Part shown: in pieces, positions 21,976-33,347 of the stretch
Layout: each line of letters begins with the position of its first letter
Numbering within the stretch: the stretch's first letter is position 1
Origin: Melieria omissa
Lineage: Eukaryota; Arthropoda; Insecta; Diptera; Ulidiidae
Direction of reading: 5' to 3'
Assembly (NCBI GenBank): GCA_963971225.1
Contig: OZ020269.1
Location: 101,276,405-101,340,404 of the forward strand
Length of the DNA stretch: 64,000 nt
The notes under the pieces: model-generated
The model's database searches: none
The model's input: the letters and a program-made list of their open reading frames with translations, nothing else
What the model was told of the DNA's origin: nothing
Program-made: the position numbers and the translations under genes

Positions 21976-24900
21976 TCGTTAGGAATGGAATTGGTTCAAC
22001 GACCCTCAGAGACCGAACCGCATATTATACAAAAACTTGTTTAACTTATTGAAGGCTGATTGTCATAAATCCTTTAGTGAACATATCTTGACCAAGGAAA
22101 GTTATTTATGGGTCCTTTCAAGCAACATAGGATAGCCCATGTCCTCACTTATTGAGGTCAAAAAGAAAAGTCTTTGGCAAAATATTCCTACTGTCTTTCA
22201 GGCTTCTGATGTTCTGATCTAATGTAAAGAACACATGGGATTCCAAGAACACCTCATACTTGGCAGTAATGAATGCATGGGGAGCGCTCTACACAACCCA
22301 GTAATGAACTTTCACATACGGAAATGTCTCTCCTAGGGGGCAACGATTTGACAGCCCTCTAAACTAAGGAATACCAACGGTAAACCTATCATCCGCCATG
22401 CGTTCTGACAAAACTTCAATTGATTCACATAATCAATACAAAGCATTAGGCTTGTTGAAGCTCTACGCTCTCAAATGGAATTAACAAGGACAAACTCTAG
22501 CAAATCAATGTACTTCTTTCATATTTCAGAAACAATATTTCACTGATATTTCAGCTATTTCAATGAGCTTTGAAACTCAACAGTTGCTGAACTAATCTGT
22601 ATGGACTTGAATGTATTTCATCACTTTCGCTCAGTTGAGGAAAATAGATGATTTCCCACCTCTTGTCACTGTTTATGTAGCCAGACGCCACAGTTCAGTG
22701 TTTAAAAATCTGATAAATCGCAAATAAACACATACAAATGATAACAGCAAAAAGATGCATTAAAAATTAAGCACTCGAATGCTGAAACTAGTGCACGTTG
22801 TCGCATTTCACGTGTGCGGTCACGTTCCATTGAAAATTTACTACAATTTCAGGGTTTTCATCGGATTGCACGGAATAGTTGGTGTGAAAACAGCTGCACG
22901 GATTGTTTACAAACGTAAGCATATCAACACTCACACTAACATAAACACACACATATACAAGAAAAACAAAAGCATGTGTGAGTTGAGAGAGAAACCCCCT
23001 ATGGCTGTGTGTGTGTCTGCAGTTTAATTAGTTTTTCTATTTATTTTGATACTAACGTTGCAGTTTCTTTATTTTTCTTCACATCCAGCTATTGCACTCT
23101 CTCTTTCTCTATCCCTCTTTATTGTTTTTGTTTTTTTAATTTTTATTTTTTCTTTGCAATTTGTTTTCATTGGTTGTTATTGTGGCTGTTTCATGCATTT
23201 GTTTTTGCAACGTGCTGCAAGCAAATACAATTTAAATTCTGCCCGTTTTGATTTAGTATTTTTTTTTCAATTTCTCTCTTTTCTATGCTATACGCAACCA
23301 TTCAATGTGTGTGTGTGTGTGTATGGGTTTGTTTGTGCAAAATTTCAATTTAATTCTGACATTTTTTTCGCCCCCTTTTCTCTCTCATATTAGATGATGT
23401 GATTGGATTTGATTTTTTGTGTTGCGCACAAAAGTAGGCTATGCATGCAGGCGCTTTTCAACAACATTGTTATGTTGTGTATTTGTTTAAATATAATGCA
23501 ATTTTAATTGCACACTTTTAGGCTGTTGTGTGTGGGGTTTGGTGCGTTTTCCATACCATTATCATTGAATGAATCCAGTTTGTTTTGTGTCACATGAATG
23601 AAAAGCAATTTTTTGCCTGTTGCATAGTTTTCCAACATAATGGAAAACGATTTGTTACGCTGCTGAATAAATTCGCATTTATTTTGAATATGAGAGAAAA
23701 TGTGTTTGTGTGGGTTTTGCGTTGGTGTTTTTACATAGTATCCTATAGTTTTCAATGAATTTGAATGACAGTTGTGTTAAAGACTCAGGCTGATGTTTCA
23801 GCAGCTATTCAGGTTGAATGAATTTGTGTTTGAACAATTGCGGAGTTTTAATATTGATTTTTTTTTATATTAAACTGAACTGTCGTTTGTCAATAACTCT
23901 TTTAATATCTTCAGTTCAAAGCTGAGTGTTTATTTTTGTTATTCTTATCTGCAATTTTTTTGAAATTTTTAGTTTTGATATTTTCTTATTGTGTGGCAAA
24001 ATGTCATGTAGGCGGTTCGATAATCTCTTTTGGCTAAGCATGTAACAAATCGTGAACACCGCTAATATACCTCTTACGTACGAGAAGGTCAAATGCAACT
24101 TGAATGTCTCATCAAAACTGTATCGAATTGTCTGTTTGACTTAGCTTATATGATTTATTACGTTTCACGCACATCCACCTGGATTTTTATTTTTCTATTT
24201 AATTATTTACCTATTTTGCCATTCAATTCAACCTTTGCCATTATTTATTGTGTCCCACACACCGTTCATCATTCATGCAATAATGTATACATCAGCAATA
24301 CGTCAATGCAATCGTCAACATCACGTGCCTTATTTTAGCTCTTATTTTTACAGTAGTGTTGTTATTGTTGTTGTTTGTAGTTGTTGTGGTATTGCTAACA
24401 ACTGCAATCGACACTTTTTCACTCTTAACGTCAGCAACATTTGCTTCACGTTCGTTGCATGTAACACAACACAATTTTTTTTTCAACGCCCAAATGTATG
24501 CTACAACCAAATAGTTGAAACTCAATTCGAAAAGTAAATAATAAAAATAATAAAAAAAATAAAATAAAATAAAATAAAATAAAAATCAAACTAAAAATGA
24601 AAATACGCACAACATAAAAAGCAACCATCACAACCAATTTAAATTGAACTATGTGAAGTGTCACAAAAATTGCAACCCTTTTTCATATGAAAAATGGTAA
24701 AATTGTGTTGTTGCAAGCGTCTGCTGAAGGCGTTAATGGTCAGTTGCAGGTAGCTGTTGCACTGTTGTGTGGCGCGTCCAAGAGTTGCTCCACTTGGCCG
24801 AAGCGAATGCACGACACGGCAATTGTTTGTGACACATTGCCGCACGCTTCCGACTTTTCATGGCCCACATAAATATGAAACACACATCTGCATGCATGCA

Positions 24901-25400
24901 TGTTTGCATATGTGTGTGCGAGTGTGTGTGTGTGTGTGTCTGTGTGTGTTTCTGCAAACGTGTCGTTGACGATGATTGATGGTCCTTGGCATATTTGTTT
25001 ACCTCGTTGGTTATGTGCACAGACGTGTGTATGTGTGTCTGTGTGTGTGTTTGCTCGTTGGCATAAAAAGTGTGTCACATACGCAGGTTTTGTATTTCTT
25101 TAAATTCAGGTTGAAAATAATTTTTTGTAATTTTATAATATTTTTAAATCTTATTTTTGCAAACATCAAATGCTTTCACTGCATTCATTTCGCTTAACTC
25201 ATTCCGTCATGAACGTAAACCCGTTCTGTATGAATTGTATGGGCTGTAGTCCAATATATTGGACATTGTGACTGAAAGGGTTAAACAAATATTCTATTTG
25301 TTGTCATATTTTTTTAATAATAAATGTTTATAAATTGTTTCTTAGAAATAATCCCTGAGCTGTTCGAATGAGCGTTGTTAAAAAAAAATTCATTAAAAAA
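21976..25400. other. Non-coding DNA, no gene recognised
   Basis: Contains a (TG)n tract at 23307-23322, an (AAAAT)n run at 24556-24583 and TG tracts at 24910-24950 and 25025-25050. A one-mismatch copy of the dispersed 14-mer lies at 23510-23523 (GCACACTTTTAGGC). No reading frame shows a domain. Confidence 0.6.
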
Positions 25401-26830
25401 AACAAAAATATTAAAAATTTTGTATTTTTTTTAACGCAGGCTGATACAAATTTTTTGTAATTTTTTAGCATTTGATAATCATATTTTGTTTTATTTTAAT
25501 TGTTTATGAATTGTTTTTTAGAACTAATTTTTGACCTGTTTAAATGAAGGTTGGTTCATTAATAAAAAAACAAAAATTATAAAAATTTTAAATATATCAA
25601 ATTGAAAAAATTCCTTAGCTTAAACTTTGATTGCAGAAATATTCAAAATAAGAAAATTAATTTTTTTAATATGAAAAACATAAAATAATGCGAAAAAAAA
25701 AATTTTTAAAGAAATAAATTATTATTTGTAGTATTTTTTTATTTATTTTTTTTATTTTATTTTTTAATTTAATTTTTTTTAAATATTTATGTACATGTTT
25801 TATTATTGTATTTTTTCATTTAATTTTATTTTTATTTATTATAAATAATAGGAAATATAAAAAAAAAATTAAAAAAAAATTATTATTTGTAGTATTTTTT
25901 TTTTTATTTTTTTATATTTTATTTTTTATATTAATTATTTTAGTATTTTTTTAAATATTTTTGTACATATGTTATTATATAATTTTTTAATTTAATTTTA
26001 TTTTGATTTATTATTAAATAACACGAAATTAAAAAAAAAATTTTAAAGAAAAAAATTAAATAATACGAAACATAACAAAAAAATTTGTAAAAGAAAAAAA
26101 TTATTATTTGTAGTATATTTTATATATTTTTTTATATTTTATTTTTTATATTAATTTTTTTTTAAATATTTATGTACATATTTTATTACTTTATTTTTTC
26201 ATTTAATTTTATTTTTATTTATTATTAAATAATAGGAAATATAAAAAAAATTAAAAAAAAAAAATTATTATTTGTAGTATTTTTTTATATTTTTTTATAT
26301 TTTATTTTTTATATTAATTATTTTAGTATTTTTTTAAATATTTTTGTACATATGTTATTATATAATTTTTTAATTTAATTTTATTTTGATTTATTATTAA
26401 ATAACACGAAATTAAAAAAAAATTTTAAAGAAAAAAATTAAATAATACGAAACATAACAAAAAAATTTGTAAAAGAAAAAAATTATTATTTGTAGTATAT
26501 TTTATATATTTTTTTATATTTTATTTTTTATATTAATTTTTTTTTAAATATTTATGTACATATTTTATTACTTTATTTTTTCATTTAATTTTATTTTTAT
26601 TTATTATTAAATAATAGGAAATATAAAAAAAATTAAAAAAAAAAAATTATTTGTAGTATTTTTTTATATTTTTTTATATTTTTTTATATTTTATTTTTTA
26701 TATTAATTATTTTAGTATTTTTTTAAATATTTTTGTACATATTTTACTATTTAATTTTATATTTATTTATTATTATTTATTTTGTTTTAAAAAATAAGGT
26801 TTCTTATTTTTTATATTTTTTTAACGGCAG
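25400..26830. repeat. Very AT-rich higher-order repeat, ~384-bp period
   Basis: The landmark TTATTTGTAGTAT occurs near 25720, 25880, 26104, 26268, 26486 and 26650. Alternate landmarks are about 384 bp apart, and the text between 25,880-26,260 and 26,265-26,640 is almost identical. Each unit carries GTACATAT.TTATTA and an ATACGAAACATAACA block. Near-identity of the two copies points to recent duplication. Confidence 0.85.
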
Positions 26831-27068
26831 AAAAACTCTCAGAAACAACATAGCATTTGCAAAAATTATTTAAAAAAATATAATAATAAACACATCGGCT
26901 GATAAGTTCCCGGTCTGACCCATTGTAAGTGGTACAAAACGAGAAATAATATTTTTTATTTTAAGTAGTAACCTTCAAAAGGTACTTGTAAAAATTTCAT
27001 TAAGATGTGAAGGTTGGTTCAAAAGTAACAATTGTTTTAGTAAAACAACTTTACTCCTGTTCAGAACA

Positions 27069-27494
27069 ATGGAAAAAAAGAATTTCGTGTTTTCATAAAA
27101 CATTGCTTTTTGATGGGGAAAAACACCATTGAAACAAAATCCTGGCTCGACAAGTGTTAGCCGGACTCTGCACTCGGTAAATCGACCATTATTGATTAGT
27201 TTGCTCAATTTAAACGTGGTCGTACGAACACCAATTGAGGTGGTTACACTGGAAAACGATGAAAAAGTACACAAAATTGTTTTTGAAAACCGTAAATTGA
27301 AATTGCAGGAGATAGCTCATACTATCAAGATATCAATGAAGTGTGCCGATTTTATTTTGCATTACATTTGTCTATGAGAAAGCTGTTTTTGAATGGGTGC
27401 CGCACACACAAGACAATGCTCCGTGCCACAAGTCTCTCGCTACGATGGCAAAATTGCACGACCTAAACTTCGAATTACTTTTGAACCCACTCTA
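27069..27494 (+). pseudogene. Transposase remnant of the old mariner, 5' part
   Basis: Starts with ATGGAAAAAAAGAATTTCG and reads like the N-terminal helix-turn-helix of irritans-subfamily mariner transposase (KNTIE, SWLDK, STI, FAQFKRGRT). It has several in-frame stops. The middle of the protein, including the first catalytic aspartate, is deleted. The reading then jumps to the ..QDNAPCHKSLATMAKLHDL region, which ends at the inserted mariner inside the YSPDLAP codons. Confidence 0.8.
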
Positions 27495-27521
27495 ACACTT
27501 CGTTCAATAATGTGTGTGACT
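27495..27521 (+). repeat. Mariner terminal inverted repeat (transposase 3' side)
   Basis: A 27-bp terminal repeat, an exact reverse complement of 28760-28786. It is preceded by the TA target duplication. Confidence 0.95.
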
Positions 27522-27558
27522 AACTAATTAAAACACATTTTTTTGCCAAAATTCGTTT

Positions 27559-28608
27559 TTATTCATCAACATAGTCCCCTTTTAGGGAGATACAATCATT
27601 CCAACGCTTTTCCAATCTTTCGATACCGCCTTTGTAGAACGATTTTTCTTTGCCTTCAAAATAGGCGTTAGTTTCGGCGATTACTTCATCATTTGAGCCA
27701 AATCTCTTACCACGGAGCATCTTTTTGAGGTCTGCGAAGAGCCAGTAGTCGCTGGGGGCCAGATCTGGAGAATACGGGGGATGAGGAAGCAATTCGAAGC
27801 CCAATTCATGCATTTTTGCCATCGTTTTCATCGACTTGTGACACGGTGCATTGTCTTGGTGAAACAACACTTTTTTCTTCTTCATATGGGGCCGCTTAAT
27901 CGCGATTTCTTCTTTCAAACGTTCCAACAACGCTATATAATAGTCGCTATTGATTGTTTTCCCTTTCTCAAGATAGTCGATGAATATTATTCCGTGCACA
28001 TCCCAAAATACTGACGCCATAACCTTGCCAGCCGATGTTTGTGCCTTTGGACGCTTTGGGCGGCTTTCACCGGTTGCATGCCACTCAGCAGACTGCCGAT
28101 TTGAGTCTGGAGTGAAATGGTGGATCCATGTTTCATCCATTGTGATGTACCGACGCAAAAACTCCGACTTGTTGTGCGTAAACATGTCCAAACAGCTCTT
28201 TGAATCATCGATTCGTTGTTGTTTTTGCTCCGGTGTGAGCAAACGCGGCACCCATTTCGAAAACACCTTTTTCATAACCAAATGTTCGTGTATTATGGTG
28301 TGTACACTGCCTGCTGATATCTTTAGAATGTCAGCAATCTCCCCCACTTTCACTTTACGGTCGGACATAATGATTTTCAGTGTTTTTTCAACGTTTTCCG
28401 GAATAACAGCGTCATTTGGCCGTCCAGTAGATGGAATGTCATCGGTGTCTGTACGACCACGTTTGAATTCGGCATACCAATAACAAATGGTTCTTTTTGA
28501 TGGAGCAGAGTCCGAATAATGTTTTTCAAGCCATTCCTGGCATTGAACAGTATTTTTTTTCATTAAAAAACAATGATAAATCAGCACACGGAATTGCTTT
28601 GAATTCAT
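27559..28608 (-). CDS. Mariner transposase, irritans subfamily, intact (349 aa)
   Basis: Catalyses cut-and-paste transposition of the element into TA sites. It binds the terminal repeats through two N-terminal helix-turn-helix motifs (about residues 1-110) and cuts with a DDE/D-type catalytic core. The catalytic triad is visible as D158 (ITMDETW), D252 (FHQDNAPCH) and D287 (APSDYWLF). The last two are separated by 34 residues, the DD34D mark of mariner. The YSPDLAP signature is at 279-285. The linker WVPHEL motif is present as WVPRLL (119-124). Length matches the usual 345-350 aa, and sequence words shared with horn-fly/Himar-type transposases place it in the irritans subfamily. The frame has no stop or shift. 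The start at 28608 is the first ATG after the terminal repeat and gives the standard N-terminus (KQFRVLIYHCFL). It is probably able to encode a functional enzyme, but activity is not shown by sequence. Confidence 0.96.
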   Translation of the reverse strand: MNSKQFRVLIYHCFLMKKNTVQCQEWLEKHYSDSAPSKRTICYWYAEFKRGRTDTDDIPSTGRPNDAVIPENVEKTLKIIMSDRKVKVGEIADILKISAGSVHTIIHEHLVMKKVFSKWVPRLLTPEQKQQRIDDSKSCLDMFTHNKSEFLRRYITMDETWIHHFTPDSNRQSAEWHATGESRPKRPKAQTSAGKVMASVFWDVHGIIFIDYLEKGKTINSDYYIALLERLKEEIAIKRPHMKKKKVLFHQDNAPCHKSMKTMAKMHELGFELLPHPPYSPDLAPSDYWLFADLKKMLRGKRFGSNDEVIAETNAYFEGKEKSFYKGGIERLEKRWNDCISLKGDYVDE

Positions 28609-28759
28609 TTTTTTTGAAAACTCAAAAGTAGTGTCACTTAAAGCACTGTAACTTGTAAACTAATGGTCGGATTGACATATAATTTTGACAGTAAGCCTAA
28701 AAAGGTTCACAATTTCGAAAAAAATATTGATTTAGTATTAGTGCCGCCATCTATGTGTC

Positions 28760-28786
28760 AGTCACACACATTATTGAACGAAGTGT
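28760..28786 (-). repeat. Mariner terminal inverted repeat (transposase 5' side)
   Basis: Exact 27-bp partner of 27495-27521, followed by the TA target duplication at 28787-28788. The adjoining GCCGCCATCTATGTG text (28743-28757) lies just inside the repeat. Confidence 0.95.
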
Positions 28787-28788
28787 TA

Positions 28789-28999
28789 TTCTCCAGACTT
28801 GGCTCCCAGTGATCTTTATCTGTTCGAAGACTTAAAAACAATGCTCGCAGGAAAGAAATTTGGCTCGAATGTGGAGGTGATCGGTCAAAAAAATACCTAT
28901 TTATAGGCCAAAGATAAGTCATTTTACAAGAAATGTGTCGAAATGTTAGAGAAGTGCTGGAATGAATGTTTCGCTCTTGAAGGAAACCATGTCGATAAA
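28789..28999 (+). pseudogene. Transposase remnant of the old mariner, 3' part
   Basis: Continues the host mariner after the insertion: SPDLAPSDLYLFEDLKTMLAGKKFGSNVEVIGQ, then a stop, then YKKCVEMLEKCWNECFALEGNHVDK and the normal terminator. The third catalytic aspartate is still present in this dead copy. Confidence 0.85.
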
Positions 29000-29066
29000 T
29001 AAAATTGAATTTCTCCAAAAAAGTATTGTTTTCTGCCTTAGACCGCAGACTTATCAGTCGATGTGT

Positions 29067-30895
29067 TAAAATGCAGGATTGGCTGGAAATTTTAGTGTTA
29101 AACTGAGAACAACCTCAAAATTTCCTATGCTAAGTTGGTTATCGTTGAGAACTTAAGATGAGAATTGAAGCTTAAGTTTGACTTTAAGTGACACTATGTG
29201 GATTGGAGAGCTGAACTTATAAGTCTGTACCAAATATTCAGATCTCGGCAGGCAATTTAGTAGCAGAGACTTCGCTCTGTAGGGAAGAGATATGCTTTGA
29301 ACAACCCTTGAATGCTTTTAGTGATGAAAATTTCTTTAAACTGTTCCACTTTTTGTCTCTTTCTTCTCTTCCTTTCTGCCCACTCACCTCTCCTTTTTAG
29401 GGTTCAAAATCTCAAAATTCCCAAAAATATTCCTGCTTTTGTTCCACACACTCAACATTTTATGCTCGTTTTTTGTGTTTTTGCTTCCTGCTCTTCCTGT
29501 CTGCCCACTCACTGGCGCCCAACTTTCAACACTTGTTGCCTTCAACGCTGTCAAGTGCCAGTTTAGGCGTCACTTGCACCATTTTAATGGCATATTAAAC
29601 TTTAGTACTACTACCTGCCGCCACCACCATCCCCTCTGCCCCTAGCAAAACCACATCTCACCGCACGTCATGGCGCACATGTGCTACTTTGCCCTCTGAC
29701 TGGAGCCTCGGTGGCTTCGTAATTATGCAATTAACAAGGCGTGTGTGTACCACTTAATTAAATAATTTCATACTTGCGCGCAAAAACAAAAACAACAAAA
29801 CCAAAAACGCTCGCACACCTAAATATTTATGTATAATATTAAGAAATATGATACATAAATGCGTTCACCTGTCTGAGCGGCGTGTGTGTGATGTGCGTGT
29901 GCGTGTGCGTTGTGTAGTTGTATTGGTGTGCGTGCCGTGGCCAATGTTATAAAAAATTATGACATTTAAATGTAACACGCAGCACAGCAACAACAACAAC
30001 AACCAACTAGCGGCAGCATAATAAGGCGGCCAGCAACAGGCAACGCACACACCACACACTCCAAGCACTCACACACACATAGGCCATTCACACACACACA
30101 CACACATCTGCGCTCACGCACAGCCATACAAACAAAACAAGAGCAGAGCGTTGAAGGCAAATTGCGGCTGACAGGTAACTTCCGCAACGGCTGCCGTCAC
30201 AACAGTTGATTGCTGCTGTTGCTGTTGGTTGTTTTGTAGTTGTTGTTGTTGTTGCTTGTTTGCAAATTGCGCGCGCTCACTCGTGCCACAAGCTAAAATG
30301 ACGAATTATTCATAATTTAGCAAAAATAAAATGGCCCACACACTTTTGTTTCTTTGCAGACACCATCCCCTGTGATTCTTTAAGTGTGTATGTGTGTGTT
30401 TATGTGTGCGTTATAATAGCAACAACAGCAACAACAATCATAATAATGGGTACAAATAACATGGCATGCACGTTGCGGTATTTAACTGAAATGGCTTTCA
30501 AAGCTAATTGTAGCTGCGTTGTTGGTGTCGGTGTGGTTGCGTCGAATGTGAGCGACGACGATATGAAAGGTGCAAACAATGGGCGGCTTGACACTTTTTT
30601 TGTTTTTTATGTTTATAGCTTGGCGTGTTAATTAAGTGACATTTAACGTGCAAATACAAAAAAAAACACCCAAACGACAGTCATAACACTGTGCAACAGA
30701 GCGTTTAATACATGAAAAGTAGGCAGAAGGCATATTTTTCAAAATACTTTGACTAACAATTTTCGAATATTAGAAGAAGCTAAGATAAAATAATTGAAAA
30801 AATGCTTTCTTATATTTTCCACCTCTTTGAGTTAAATTGTGGTTTGACTCAATAAAATCGATCCGACTTTTCGACATTCGACTTTTTCTTTTATG
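29067..30895. other. Non-coding DNA, no gene recognised
   Basis: Contains CA/TG tracts at 29880-29930, 30060-30110 and 30388-30410, (CAA)n at 29985-30003 and (GTT)n at 30235-30260. The ORFs here are low-complexity readings of these tracts. Confidence 0.6.
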
Positions 30896-31757
30896 CTCAA
30901 CTTTAAGCCCGTCCGATTAGTCGGCCAAACAAGTGGATTCCGCCAATAATCGGCTTCGTATGCCTTGGCTTATAAGCACCTTTGGCCAACAATCGGCCTC
31001 GACTTATAAGCAGCTTTGGCCAACAATCGGCCTCGACTCATAAGTACCTTTGGCCAATAATCGGCCTCGGCTCATAAGCACAATCGGCCAATAATCGGCC
31101 TCGGTTAATAATCGGCTTCGGCCAATATTCGGCCTCAGCTAATAAGCAGATTCGGCTTCAGCTATTAATCGGCTTCGGCTAGAAATTTCTTTCTGCCAAA
31201 AATCGATTCCGTTTTAAAATAGACTTCGCGCACCATGACGTCTAAAAGTATGCAATGTACAGCAAAATCAACCCTTAACAAAAATTTTTTGCCCGATTTC
31301 GACCGATTAATCGGCCAAAACACGTACATTTAACTAATTTAGCTTCTGCAAATAACCGCCTCGGCTAAAAACCGGCTTCGGTTAATAATCGGCTTCGGAC
31401 AAAAATCGACTTTGTCTTAAAACCGGCTTCGGCTAAAATTAAAGTAAAAATTTTCACTATGTAATAAATCCCAAAAGTACAATGACACCAAAAAATTTTT
31501 TGCACGATTTCGACCGATTAATCGGCTAAAAACCACTGATTCGGCTAATTTGGTTTCGGCCAAAAATCGACTTTGGGTTAAAATCGGCTTTGGCCCAAAA
31601 AAGTGGACTCGGCCAATAAGCGGCCTCGGAACATAATCAGATTTGGCCAGTAATAGGCCTTCGGTAATAATCGGTTTCGGCCAATAATCAACTGCCGCCA
31701 AAAAAGAGGCCAAAAGCCAAATTGTTCACCAGTAATAGTTCTCAAAAGTTCCATGAC

Positions 31758-31771
31758 GCCTAAAAGTATGC
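31758..31771 (+). other. Exact copy of the dispersed 14-mer
   Basis: GCCTAAAAGTATGC inside the AATCGGC array, in the context CCATGAC-motif-AATATAC. Confidence 0.9.
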
Positions 31772-32131
31772 AATATACGGCAAAACACAATACTGAACAA
31801 TTCTTGTTGCCTGATTTCGACCGCTAAATCGGCCAAAACACGGACATTCAACTAATTCGGCTTCAGCCAAAAATCGACTTCGGCTAATTTGGCTTCAACC
31901 AAAAATCTACTTCGGCTAATTTTGCTTCAGCCAAAAGTCAACTTCGGGTAATTTGACTTCAGACAATAATCGACTAAGGCCGAAGGCCGAATTGTTCGCT
32001 ATGTGGTGGTTTCCGAAAGTATCATGATGCCCAAACGTATGCAAGCACGACATAAAACAACACTGAAGCAAATTTCTCCGCCCAATTTCAAAAGTCTAAT
32101 CGGCCAAAAAACGTTCTCAAAAGTCCTTGAC

Positions 32132-32145
32132 GCCTAAAAGTATGC
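32132..32145 (+). other. Exact copy of the dispersed 14-mer
   Basis: GCCTAAAAGTATGC inside the AATCGGC array, in the context CCTTGAC-motif-AGTATTAG. Confidence 0.9.
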
Positions 32146-32263
32146 AGTATTAGGCAAATAACAGCACTGAACAAACTTTTTTGCCCGATTTCGACCACTT
32201 AATCGGCCAAAACATACACATCAGCTAATTCGGCTTCGGCCAATAATCGGCGTCGGGCAATTA

Positions 32264-33242
32264 TTGGCGGCTATTTCCAAGCTCTCCTCGGTTTCTAAAT
32301 TATTTGAATGTATAATTAAATCTAAACTGCTTTTCAATATTAACCACTTATTAAGCGAGCATCAGCACGGTTTTGTGTCAGGTAGATCTACAGTCTCTAA
32401 TCTTGCAGTTTTTTCGGATGACTGCTATGCTGCGCTTCAGAAGGGTATTCAGGTTGATGCGATCTACACAGATTTTTCAAAAGCTTTCGATAGAATTTCC
32501 CACAACATTTTGTTAGCTAAACTTGCGCGTTTGGGTTTCCATTCCATTTTCCTTAAGTGGATCACTTCGTACTTGAGTCATAGGCGTAGTTCTGTGCTAT
32601 TAGAAGGGGTTAGCTCCAATTCATTTGAGCCAACTTCTGGTGTTCCGCAGGGGAGCATTCTAGGCCCACTGTTTTTTATTTTGTTTATTAATGACATTGG
32701 GACTTGTTTCTCGTCTGCAAAGTATTTGTTGTATGCAGATGATTTAAAAATCTATTCGGATATTAATTGTTCTAATGATTCGCGGGTTCTGCAAGCTGAG
32801 CTAGATAATTTGTTTTTATGGTGCTCAAGAAACAGACTTTTCCTTAACGTTAAAAAGTGTCATCATATTACTTTTTCAAGATTGTCTAATCCTATACACA
32901 CGTCTTACAACATTGCTGGAACTGCGCTTGAGTCTCGAAATGAAGTTAAGGACTTAGGAGTGTACTTTGACTCAAAGCTTACTTTTGTCCCTCATATTAA
33001 CTACACTATCTCTAAATCATTTTCCATGCTTGCTTTTGTGCGCCGTAATAGCTCGGCTTTCTCAAACCCATTTACTTTCAAAACTCTTTACTCTGCTTTT
33101 GTGCGATCAAATTTGGAGTACGCTACTTTTATTTGGAGGCCTTATCATCTAATTCATATAAATCGTCTTGAGTCGGTTCAGAAGGTGTTTATTCGCCATG
33201 CTCTTCGTTCGCTAAATTTTGCCGAACCTTTACCTTCATATA
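32264..33242 (+). pseudogene. LINE reverse transcriptase, 5'-truncated, first part
   Basis: Encodes fingers and palm of a non-LTR reverse transcriptase. EHQHGFVSGRSTVSNL is near residues 33-48 of the open frame. The first catalytic aspartate is in YTDFSKAFDRISH, followed by TSGVPQGSILGPLFFILFINDI and the catalytic box LLYADDLKIYSD. Then come the thumb segments LFLNVKKCHHITFSR, VKDLGVYFDSKL and VRSNLEYATFIWRPY. These words fit the jockey/CR1-type lineage. The copy has no endonuclease and is interrupted after an LPSY segment at the TA (33241-33242) used by the inserted element. The open frame continues artificially into the transposon to 33427. Non-functional. Confidence 0.92.
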
Positions 33243-33273
33243 AAGGGTTTTTCAATAAGAGCGCTACAAAAGT
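33243..33273 (+). repeat. Terminal inverted repeat of the DD41D element (3' side of the gene)
   Basis: 31 bp, 28 of 31 matching the reverse complement of 34515-34545, preceded by TA. Confidence 0.92.
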
Positions 33274-33347
33274 TTTTTTAAATAAAACAAAAACGGTTTT
33301 GGATATCAATGAAATTCTTTATTCCTGTGAAAGTACATTCGATGCCA

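Larger units (their letters stand above)
27495..28786 (-). mobile_element. Complete irritans-type mariner element, 1292 bp, inserted in an older mariner
   Basis: Perfect 27-bp terminal inverted repeats (27495-27521 and 28760-28786, outer end ACACTTCGTTCAATAATGTG) bound an intact transposase gene on the minus strand. TA dinucleotides flank both ends (27493-27494 and 28787-28788), as expected for mariner integration. Removing the element and one TA rejoins the host mariner frame exactly at the tyrosine codon of its SPDLAP-type signature. Perfect repeats and an unbroken ORF indicate recent insertion and possible activity. Confidence 0.96.
26890..29066 (+). mobile_element. Old irritans-type mariner, internally deleted and split by a younger mariner
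   Basis: The left terminal repeat (26890-26917, ACATCGGCTGATAAGT-type) and right terminal repeat (29039-29066) are imperfect inverted copies and resemble horn-fly/Himar-type mariner ends. A TA follows the right end. The left TA appears mutated to AA. Plus-strand fragments give a 5' part at 27069-27380 (EFRVF.KHCFLMGKNTIE... to about residue 120). An apparent in-element deletion removes about 130 codons and joins that part directly to an ..DNAPCHKS segment at 27415. The 3' part resumes after the inserted element at 28789-28998 (SPDLAPSDLYLFEDLK... to the C-terminus). It is riddled with stops and therefore non-autonomous. Confidence 0.85.
30900..32262. repeat. AATCGGC / TTCGGC satellite-like array, left part
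   Basis: Short words such as CCAATAATCGGCCTCGGC, CGGCTAATTCGGCTTCGGC and AATCGACTTCGGC repeat about every 20-30 bp. At a higher level a block recurs: GACGCCTAAAAGTATGCAAT, then GCAAAACAACACTGAACAA, then TTTTTTGCCCGATTTCGACCG and TTAATCGGCCAAAACACG. It lies at about 31236-31345, 31490-31540, 31750-31850, 32020-32110 and 32127-32225. Each block includes a copy or variant of the dispersed 14-mer, except that the 31490 block has lost most of it. The array is cut by the LINE at about 32262 and resumes at 34976. Confidence 0.88.

Noticed and set aside
27980..28483. 167-codon plus-strand frame
   Set aside because: Antisense shadow of the intact mariner transposase.
28681..28705. GCCTAAAAAGGTTC as another copy of the dispersed motif
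   Set aside because: Too diverged and located inside the mariner near its terminal repeat, so probably coincidence.
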